A stretch of 64,000 nt of DNA, taken from positions 1 to 64,000 of the forward strand of contig JAYTVC010000012.1 of the NCBI GenBank assembly GCA_043744215.1, given 5' to 3'. The position numbers were made by a program, and so were the translations under genes. How positions within the stretch are numbered: the stretch's first letter is position 1; every line of letters starts with the position of its first letter. A model generated the notes under the pieces. The model ran no database searches, had not been told where the DNA came from, and worked only from the letters and a program-made list of their open reading frames with translations. Shown here one piece after another: positions 24,862 to 32,300 of this stretch. Source of the DNA: JBEEJL01 sp043744215. Its GTDB lineage: Bacteria > Pseudomonadota > Gammaproteobacteria > Burkholderiales > JBEEJL01.

Positions 24862-25651
24862 TGATGCAGTGCTGACTTCGCTTCCCGTCCGCTGGTATCG
24901 CTTTTGCCGATTGCTGCTGCATTTCATTAAAGGCCTGCTGATTGTCGCGCTGATTTATCCGCGCAAAAACACTGAATGGCAACGCGCCACCGTGCAACGC
25001 TGGGCTCAACAACTGTTGCGGCTTTTGAATGTGGACGTCGTCGTGCGCGGCAGTTTGCCTGCCGTGCCGAAAGTTATCGCGTCCAATCACATCTCGTGGC
25101 TGGATAATTTTTTGATTCATTCTGTTTGCCCCGCGCACTTTATCGCCAAATCGGAAATTCGCGATTGGCCCGTGATGGGGTGGCTCGTCGCGCGCACCGG
25201 CGCGCTGTTCATCGAACGGGCGCGGCGGCATCACACGTTGAAAATCAATCAGGACATGATGACGGCACTGGATCGCGGCGACAGCGTGGCGCTGTTCCCC
25301 GAAGGATCGACAGGAACGGGTGATCATGTGAAATTATTTCACAGTTCATTGCTACAGGCGGCCATTGGCAGCAATGCGCCGCTGCTGCCCGTCGGCTTGC
25401 GCTACCACGGCGCTGATGGCAGGCAAACTCACGCGGCGGATTATGTCGGCGATATGAGTTTTATGCAGTCGTTGCAATTGATTTTGCGCGAGCCGAAAAT
25501 CGTCGCGGAAATTCACATCGGCGCAAAAATCAATGCCGCCGGCAAAACGCGGCGCGACCTGGCGCTCGAAGCGGAACAGGCCATCGCTACCCTGCTTGGC
25601 CTACCGGCTCCGCACAGGACACCGCGAACACCGCCCGATCTTCCAGCCTGA
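24854..25651 (+). CDS. lysophospholipid acyltransferase (PlsC-like)
   Basis: This ~265-residue protein has the glycerophospholipid acyltransferase motifs NHISWLD (catalytic His and Asp) and FPEGSTGTG, with a hydrophobic N-terminal helix RLLLHFIKGLLIVALIYP. It should acylate a lysophosphatidate-type acceptor at the inner membrane. The start is uncertain: an ATG at 24812 lies 50 bp inside the kinase gene, a TTG at 24854 overlaps its stop, and a GTG lies at 24869. I prefer 24854 for its coupling to the kinase stop. The 3' end runs 65 bp into the convergent apaH. Confidence 0.88.
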   Translation: MIDDAVLTSLPVRWYRFCRLLLHFIKGLLIVALIYPRKNTEWQRATVQRWAQQLLRLLNVDVVVRGSLPAVPKVIASNHISWLDNFLIHSVCPAHFIAKSEIRDWPVMGWLVARTGALFIERARRHHTLKINQDMMTALDRGDSVALFPEGSTGTGDHVKLFHSSLLQAAIGSNAPLLPVGLRYHGADGRQTHAADYVGDMSFMQSLQLILREPKIVAEIHIGAKINAAGKTRRDLALEAEQAIATLLGLPAPHRTPRTPPDLPA

Positions 25652-26408
25652 ACGCGCTTAACGCGCATCGCCACAGGCAACCGGAGTCGAGGGCGATTAG
25701 ATTTTTCTCCACGCGCAAGCCCAGCGCCGACCAATGGCCGCAGATGAGCGGCTGTTGGGCACTTTGACGATTGGGCGCTTCAAACCACGGAAAAAATTCC
25801 GCCGGCGCATTTTCTATTTCACCCTTATGATCGAATTCCATGCGGCCGTCAGCGGTGCAAAAGCGCAACCGCGTCATGACATTGGTAATCACGCGCAGTC
25901 GATCATGGCCGGTTAAAGTGTCACTCCATCGATCAGGCTGGTTGCCGTACATGACGGAAAAAAATTCGCGGTAATGGTCAGCGCGTATCGCACGCTCTAC
26001 TTCCCGCGCCAGGCGCAAGGCTTGATCGACAGACCACTGTGGCAACAAGCCCGCATGCACCATCGTATAACCGTGTTCGCTGTGCATCAGCGGCTGCCGG
26101 CGCAGCCAGGCGAGCAATTCATCGCGGTCTGGTGCGCGCAAGATGGCGTCGAGCGTATCGCCGCGATAAGCTGTGGCGACACCCTCGGCCACGCAGAGCA
26201 AATGCAGATCATGATTGCCCAGCACAGTGACGGCACGGTCACCAAGGTTTTTGACAAAGCGCAAACATGCAAGCGAATCTTCGCCGCGATTGACCAGATC
26301 GCCGACGAACCACAGCACATCTTTAGTCACCTCAAAGCGGATTTGCCTGAGTAGTTTTTGCAGCGGCTGGTAACAACCCTGCAGATCGCCTATCGCATAA
26401 GTGGCCAT
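25587..26408 (-). CDS. apaH: symmetrical bis(5'-nucleosyl)-tetraphosphatase
   Basis: ApaH splits Ap4A into two ADP and thereby controls Ap4A levels and mRNA capping. The 273-residue protein is a metallophosphatase with IGDLQGCYQPL, FVGDLVNRGEDS, VLGNHDLHLL and MVHAGLLPQW, which supply the metal ligands in order. Length is typical. The last 65 bp, which encode the C-terminal ~20 residues, overlap the convergent acyltransferase gene on the other strand. Confidence 0.96.
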   Translation of the reverse strand: MATYAIGDLQGCYQPLQKLLRQIRFEVTKDVLWFVGDLVNRGEDSLACLRFVKNLGDRAVTVLGNHDLHLLCVAEGVATAYRGDTLDAILRAPDRDELLAWLRRQPLMHSEHGYTMVHAGLLPQWSVDQALRLAREVERAIRADHYREFFSVMYGNQPDRWSDTLTGHDRLRVITNVMTRLRFCTADGRMEFDHKGEIENAPAEFFPWFEAPNRQSAQQPLICGHWSALGLRVEKNLIALDSGCLWRCALSAFRLEDRAVFAVSCAEPVGQAG

Positions 26409-26424
26409 GGGGTTCTATAGCGTC

Positions 26425-26458
26425 AAAAATAAAAAAGGGCGATACCGGATCGCCCTTT
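26425..26458 (-). terminator. intrinsic terminator of the cytochrome c gene
   Basis: Arms AAAGGGCGAT (26434-26443) and ATCGCCCTTT (26449-26458) form a 10-bp stem with a 5-base loop. On the minus strand it is followed by TTTTTTATTTTTG, 20 bp after the cytochrome stop. Confidence 0.88.
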
Positions 26459-26477
26459 GTGTGGATGTCGGCAAAAT

Positions 26478-27041
26478 TTATTTTGCCGCCGGAGCCGGCG
26501 CAGCGGCAGTCGCGGCAGGCGCATCCGGTTCCTTGAAGCTGGCACCGGCAGAGTTTGCCATGTAGGCCACCGCGCGCGCGACTTCAACATTATCCAGATC
26601 CGTCGCGCCACCCTTAGCCGGCATCATACGAATGCCATTCACAGCATTTTTTACCAACGTGTCGTAACCCTGGCCGAGGCGCGCAGTCCAGCCGGCCTTG
26701 TCGGCAAATTTCGGCGCGTTATTCAAACCAGCGGCGTGACACGAGGCGCAAATGACGTCATATACTTGCTGGCCCGTTTTGAAAACCTTGGGTGCATTGG
26801 CATCGACCACGGAAACCTGGCCCACCGGCTTGATGCGCGCAGCGATAGCCTCGGCGGCCATAGCCGGATCCTTATTCGCATCGCGGGCGCGGCCTTGGTA
26901 GGCGCTGATGGAAAACTGCGCCAGCATGACAATGGCAAATATGCCGGCCACAGAACCGGTGGCGATAGCAATGGCTGTGTGGATAACTTTTTTTGCGTTA
27001 TTGGATTGGGGTGCTTGTGAATCGTGCTTGCCTGCGCTCAT
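26478..27041 (-). CDS. membrane-anchored monohaem cytochrome c (c5-like)
   Basis: The 187-residue protein has an N-terminal transmembrane anchor (about 24-44) and one haem site, CASCH with Cys98, Cys101 and His102. GIRMMPAKGG downstream supplies the distal methionine of class I cytochromes. An Ala/Pro-rich tail follows. It is probably a periplasmic electron carrier tethered to the inner membrane. AGGAAAA precedes the start at good spacing. It is monocistronic with its own terminator, and no oxidase genes are nearby. Confidence 0.93.
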   Translation of the reverse strand: MSAGKHDSQAPQSNNAKKVIHTAIAIATGSVAGIFAIVMLAQFSISAYQGRARDANKDPAMAAEAIAARIKPVGQVSVVDANAPKVFKTGQQVYDVICASCHAAGLNNAPKFADKAGWTARLGQGYDTLVKNAVNGIRMMPAKGGATDLDNVEVARAVAYMANSAGASFKEPDAPAATAAAPAPAAK

Positions 27042-27231
27042 GAAAATTTTCCTGTAAATGTCACGTTACGTTCATCGACTGGCGCGAAATTATTTGCCCA
27101 TCGACAGCGCGTCATTATAACGTTTTCCCACGGGCACACCTAGCGACGGCCTGCGCCGCGTGGCGCGCCGATAGACTGGCCAATGGAAATTCGTTATGCT
27201 GCATCGTCTTTTGCATCAAGACTTTCACCCC

Positions 27232-27308
27232 GCGCCCGTAGCTCAGTTGGATAGAGTGTTGGTTTCCGAAACCAAAGGTCACAGGTTCGACTCCTGTCGG
27301 GCGCGCCA
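27232..27308 (+). tRNA. tRNA-Arg (anticodon CCG)
   Basis: The cloverleaf is complete: acceptor arms GCGCCCG (27232-27238) and CGGGCGC (27298-27304), D-arm GCTCAGTTGGATAGAGT, anticodon loop TTCCGAA giving CCG, the TTCGACTC loop, discriminator G and an encoded CCA (27306-27308). It reads arginine CGG codons. The 24-bp motif begins four bases after the CCA. Confidence 0.97.
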
Positions 27309-27312
27309 AAAA

Positions 27313-27336
27313 ATTCAATGTAATCAAATAGTTACA
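27313..27336 (+). repeat. 24-bp motif, copy 3, at the tRNA 3' end
   Basis: This copy differs from copy 1 by one base that changes TATAAT to TGTAAT. It lies directly 3' of tRNA-Arg, on the same strand, with no gene downstream on that strand, so a promoter role is unlikely for this copy. Confidence 0.75.
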
Positions 27337-27408
27337 GATTAACCGCTGATGGCGCCTGAACCGCTTCGTCACGCACGCCATTTAACTTAATGCCTTACAC
27401 GCCACCAG

Positions 27409-27440
27409 GAAAAAGGGCTCCTTCATTGGAGCCCTTTCAA
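27409..27440 (-). terminator. intrinsic terminator of the first barrel gene
   Basis: Arms AAAGGGCTCC (27412-27421) and GGAGCCCTTT (27428-27437) form a perfect stem. On the minus strand the T-run TTTTT follows, about 30 bp past the stop of the outer-membrane protein gene. Confidence 0.85.
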
Positions 27441-27468
27441 CCGCACCGGATAAACTACGTTGTCAAAA

Positions 27469-29280
27469 TCAAAACTCCACTTTGAGCCCCAAAGAATATT
27501 TCTGATGCTTGAAGTTTAGTTTGCCGAACGACCGGTCGTAATCGACAAAGCCGACCACGCCCTTTGAAAATTGCGCCGAGACGCCCACGCCCGCAGTACC
27601 GTAATCTTTATCGAGATTGAGTTGCGGATCGATATTCACTTGCACTGTGTCGCCGACAAGTTGTGCTGTGCCGGTCTTGCCGCTGGTTTGCGTCTGGCGT
27701 AAATATTCCATGCGCGCGTGAGGGATCAGTACGCCCCATGTGGTGCTGATGAAATATTGCATTTCGCCGCCTAGCGCCAGGGTCGTGGATGTCAGGGACT
27801 GATCGCTGACAGCTATCGGCGATTCGCCGTATTCCCTATAGGCATCGACCTTCGATTGCAGGTATTCGAGCCGGCCGTAGGGTGTGACGATGAATGCACC
27901 CTCGCGATAATCATAACCGCCCGTTAACGACAAACCTATGCCGGTAGCTTTGGTGTTGGCGGTCGCGCTGCCGCCGCTCAGTTCCTGCCGCGTTAAATCA
28001 TACGTGTTGCGACCCCAAGTAGCGGCGAAATCCACAAAGGTTTTAGGCGACGGCGCGAAGGCTCCATAGGCAACCATGCTATAGCCCGTGGCCGTTTGCT
28101 TGCCGGCTTCGACTCCCATGTCCGAGCTGGATTTCAACGCGCCGATGGCGGCCCCCACGGCGGCAGCTTTGCTGACGCGATTGTCTGCGCCCACCGTCAG
28201 GCCCTTGGTGTTGACACTGAGGCCGCCGTCGGTTTTGTCGGTCACGTCTACGCCGCCAATGACGTAACTGCCCCATCCGCTCGCTGTAGCGCGCTGCGTT
28301 TTGTCTTCGCATTCCTCATTGGTGTTGCTGGCACCGGTATTGCTGACACTACCGCACCCGCCGCCGGGCAAGGGCACGCCGCGGCCATTAACGGCAATGT
28401 CGATATCGTGACGAAAGCCCGGTGTGCGGCCCTGAAAGCGCAAATAGCGAATGCGTTTGTTGATATTGTCCAACTGGGTTTGCACGCCGATTTGCGTGGT
28501 CAATAAATTCGCCGCCGTTTGTTGCGTGGCGATTTGCTGCACTTGTTGCGCAGAAAGCCCTGCAGCGGCGGTGACGGAAAAGTTTACCGAACTGATGCCC
28601 CCGGTAAATGCGCCGTTCTGGGTGCCGATGGTAGCGGTGACCACTCGCCCGGTATTGCGGTTTGGCAAATTGAATGGCAGGCTGGCCACACCGTTTGCAT
28701 CAGTCAGCGAAGTCCCGAGCGTTTGGAAGCCCGCCGGGCCGCTCGTGCTGTCGTAGGTCGTCCAGTACACTTTTTCTCCTGCAAGGATGCCCTCTTCCTG
28801 AACGCTGACGATCAGCGGTTGCGCTGGTGTGCCGAGTTTCACCGTCTGGTTGTCGCCGGAGACAATGCTTAACACGCCGGCGGACAAGTATTGGAAGTTG
28901 AGTGTGCCTTTTACCGCAGGCGCTGCCGTTGCATTGACATCAATGGTGTAGGCGCCGGAAGGCCGCCCCGCTGCGATGAACGTTTGGATCGGAGCAACGT
29001 CCCCAGTATTTAAAAATCCAACGTAATCAATTAAACCATATCCGACGGGGCAATTCGCATAGACCGTTACTGACTCCCCGCTACGTATCACCCTGGTGCT
29101 GTTAATCACGGCTTCTTTTCCTTTGCGCGCGCTCACCCTCGCCGCTGGAGACGGGGCAGGCTTTACTAGCGGAACAAAATCGGGGAAACATTCCTCTGGC
29201 ACGGTTTGTGCCGTGGAAGTGCCTGCGCAGAATAAAAGCGTCGCGAAGACGAAGTATTTATGTAATGTAGAAGTTGTCAT
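27469..29280 (-). CDS. outer-membrane autotransporter-type barrel protein
   Basis: This ~603-residue protein has a signal peptide (HKYFVFATLLFCAGTSTAQ), an N-terminal region with Ig-like strands (about 40-225), a helical linker containing QVQQIATQQTAANLL and NINKRIRYLRF, and a C-terminal barrel domain (about 320-603) ending in Phe, the usual signal for barrel assembly. It resembles autotransporter beta-domains. GGAGAG lies six bases before the ATG at 29280, which I prefer over the ATG at 29286. Linker and barrel are clearly paralogous to the next gene upstream, so the pair arose by duplication. The passenger function is unknown. Confidence 0.82.
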   Translation of the reverse strand: MTTSTLHKYFVFATLLFCAGTSTAQTVPEECFPDFVPLVKPAPSPAARVSARKGKEAVINSTRVIRSGESVTVYANCPVGYGLIDYVGFLNTGDVAPIQTFIAAGRPSGAYTIDVNATAAPAVKGTLNFQYLSAGVLSIVSGDNQTVKLGTPAQPLIVSVQEEGILAGEKVYWTTYDSTSGPAGFQTLGTSLTDANGVASLPFNLPNRNTGRVVTATIGTQNGAFTGGISSVNFSVTAAAGLSAQQVQQIATQQTAANLLTTQIGVQTQLDNINKRIRYLRFQGRTPGFRHDIDIAVNGRGVPLPGGGCGSVSNTGASNTNEECEDKTQRATASGWGSYVIGGVDVTDKTDGGLSVNTKGLTVGADNRVSKAAAVGAAIGALKSSSDMGVEAGKQTATGYSMVAYGAFAPSPKTFVDFAATWGRNTYDLTRQELSGGSATANTKATGIGLSLTGGYDYREGAFIVTPYGRLEYLQSKVDAYREYGESPIAVSDQSLTSTTLALGGEMQYFISTTWGVLIPHARMEYLRQTQTSGKTGTAQLVGDTVQVNIDPQLNLDKDYGTAGVGVSAQFSKGVVGFVDYDRSFGKLNFKHQKYSLGLKVEF

Positions 29281-29351
29281 GGTCATCTCTCCGAAAGACT
29301 TCAGTATTTTTAAAGGCCTGTTGATTTCTTGAAAGCGTAATTTACGAAAAA

Positions 29352-32300
29352 TTAAAACTCCACTTTCAATCCCAACGAAAATTTATCTTCCTTAAAATTT
29401 CTCTTTTTGAATAATTTTTCAAAATCAAAAAATCCCGTTACGCCTTTGCCAAATTGCGCTGATACACCGAGCGCTGCGTTGCCAAAGCTGTCGTCCTTGT
29501 TCAGGTCAGGGTCTACCTGCAATTGCACCGAGCTGCCCACGGCTTGTGCATTAACCATCGCCGCGCTTTGAGTTTGCTTCTGGGTTTCAATCCGCAGATG
29601 CGGCACCAGCACACCGAAACTTGTACTGGCGGTGTATTGTAATTCACCCCCCAGCGTCATCAGACTTGCCGTAAGTTCCTGATCACCTACCGATATAGGT
29701 TCCGTACCCTTTTCCACGTAAGCCTTAACATTCGACTTGATGGAGTCGTAGCGTGCATAGGGCGTGAACACCCAGGCGCCTTGACGAAAATCATAGCCGG
29801 CTGTGAATGAAAACGCGACGCCTTTTCCTTTGGTGTTAGCGAAAGCTGTGCCACCAACAGGCTCAGTGCGCTGCAGATCGTATTGACTATTGCCCGTGGT
29901 GAGCGCCACATCAATAAAGCCGTTGTCACCCGGGGCAAACGAACCGTAAGCGACAAGACTATACCCTGCCGTCTCCTGTTTGCCTGCGTCGCCGGCTAAA
30001 TCGGTGGTGGATTTCATTGAACCGAATGCGGTACCCATCGCGGATTTTTTGCCCAGGCGATAATCGCCACCCATCGTAATTCCGTTTGTGTTGATATTGA
30101 TGCCCGTTAAATTGTTTTCCGTGACGTTAAATCCGCCAATAATGAATGTACCCCAACGACCGGTTTTAGTGTCTCGCGTTTTTTCTTCGCAGGCGTCTTG
30201 ATTGCCGGCGCCGCCTTTGCCTCCCGACGACCCACAGCCGGCTGCACCGCCTCCATCACCCGGAAGCGGCACATTCTTGCCTCCCACGGAAACGTCAATG
30301 TCCCGGTTGAAATCTGCGCTCCACTCTTGCGAACGTAAATACCGCGCGCGTCGATTGATGTTGGCAAGCTGGGTCTGCAAACCGATTTTCATTGCCAATA
30401 AATTGGCACTTGCTTGTTTACCGACGATTTGTTGCACTTGTATAGGCGTCATCGTAAGCGGCCCTGCGCCTATTGCAGCACCGCTGATATTGATCGAGCG
30501 CGGGCTGCCGCCTGCATTATCTTCAATAATCAACAACCCACTGCGTACACCTACGGCCGATGGTTTGAACGTAATATTTATCGCGCATGTCGAATTGGCC
30601 GTTAAGGTAGCAGGGCAATTATTAGTTTGAGAAAAATCGGTGCTGGAGATGCTGATGGCCGTAATTCTCAGATCCGCAGTACCGCTGTTTTTAAGGGCCA
30701 CACTATTTTGCGTTGACGTTCCGATTACAGCTTGACTGAAACTCAAATTTACCGGAGTGAGCGTTACAACCGCAGAGGGTGTTACCACCCCCGCGCCGCT
30801 CAAGGAAATAGTTCGCGCGCCGCCAGCTGCGTTGTCGTTAAGTGTGATGGTGCCAACTATATTGCCTGCGACTGTCGGTTGAAATGTCACACTGATCGTG
30901 CAGGAGGCGCTCGGCACAATGGCTTGCGTACAAGTATTGGTTTGCTTGAAATCTCCAGCACTTACTACAACGCTCGATACCGTCAATACCGCGGTGCCCG
31001 TATTGGAAATGGTGATATTTTGTACGCTCGTGGCGCCGATTGGCGTTGCCGCAAATACCAAGCTGGCGACAGAAATTGACACAACTGGCGCAGAACCTGT
31101 TCCGCTTAACGGCACGGTACGCGGGCTGCCGCCTGCATTGTCGGTGATAGAAATACTGCCCAATTGAGATCCTGCTGCTACCGGTGTGAAGCTCACGCTA
31201 ACGCTACATGTTCCATTCGGCGCAATGGCCTGCGTGCAGGTATTGGTTTGGGTGAAAGCTGTGCTAGCAACAATGCTGGTAACAGTGAGCGCCGCGCTTC
31301 CGCTGTTGGTTACGGTAATAGTTTTGATTACGCTCGTTGTACCAAGAGCAGTGCTGAAGGCGAGCGTTGCAGGTGCCAGACTAACAGCAGGGCTGGTAAC
31401 GTTTGCACCGGTGCCCGACAATGTTATGCCATGCGGACTGCCGCTGGCGTTATCGGTGATTGTAATAACCCCATTGCGCGCGCCCGTAGCGGTGGGCAAG
31501 AATTTTACGCTGATGATGCAATTGGCGTTGGGTGCCAAGGGCTGAGTGCAGTTATTGGTTTGTGCGTAATCGCCAGTGAGAGCGATATTGGAAATACTGA
31601 GGCTGGCCGTACCAGAATTACTAACGGTGATGGTTTGCGCTGTGCTGGTGGTATTGATCGAGGTGGAAGTAAAGACCAACGCTGTTGGCGCGAAATTTAT
31701 AATTGGGCTTAAAGGGGCAACTCCCGTACCGGTCAGATTCACGACATGCGGGCTGCCTGGTGCATTGTCCACGAGGGTGAGCGTGCCGGCATTCGACCCC
31801 ACCGCCGCAGGTGAAAACGAAATGTTATAGCTGCATGATGCGTTGGGTGCGATACCCCCTTGCGGGCAATCTGTGGTAAATGTGTAGTTGGCCGTGATTG
31901 CGACGCTTGTGAATATTAAATTGGCGTTGCCGCTATTGGTGACTGTCACCGTCTTGACGGCTGACGTTGTTCCGACTGTTGCGGAAAAACTTAAAGTCGT
32001 TGGCGACAAGACAATACCCGCAGCAGTGCCAGTGCCACTCAACGTAATAGTGCGCGGGCTGCCGCCCGCGTTGTCAGAGATGGTAATCGTCCCTGCACGG
32101 ACGCCTGGTGCGGGCGGTGTAAAAGTTACGTTGATAGAACATGTACCGTTGGGCGCAATGGCCGCCGCACAGGTATTGGTTTGCGCATAGTCGGCACTGG
32201 CGATAATGCTCGAGATGGATAACGCAGCCGTGCCGCTATTGGTCACCGTCAAGGTTTGTGCGGCTGTCGTTACAGCGACAGGCGAAGTAAAACTCAAACT

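Noticed and set aside
27115..27381. 88-codon minus-strand frame across tRNA-Arg
   Set aside because: Its middle is the antisense of the tRNA and encodes the well-known artefact sequence RPTGVEPVTFGFGNQ.
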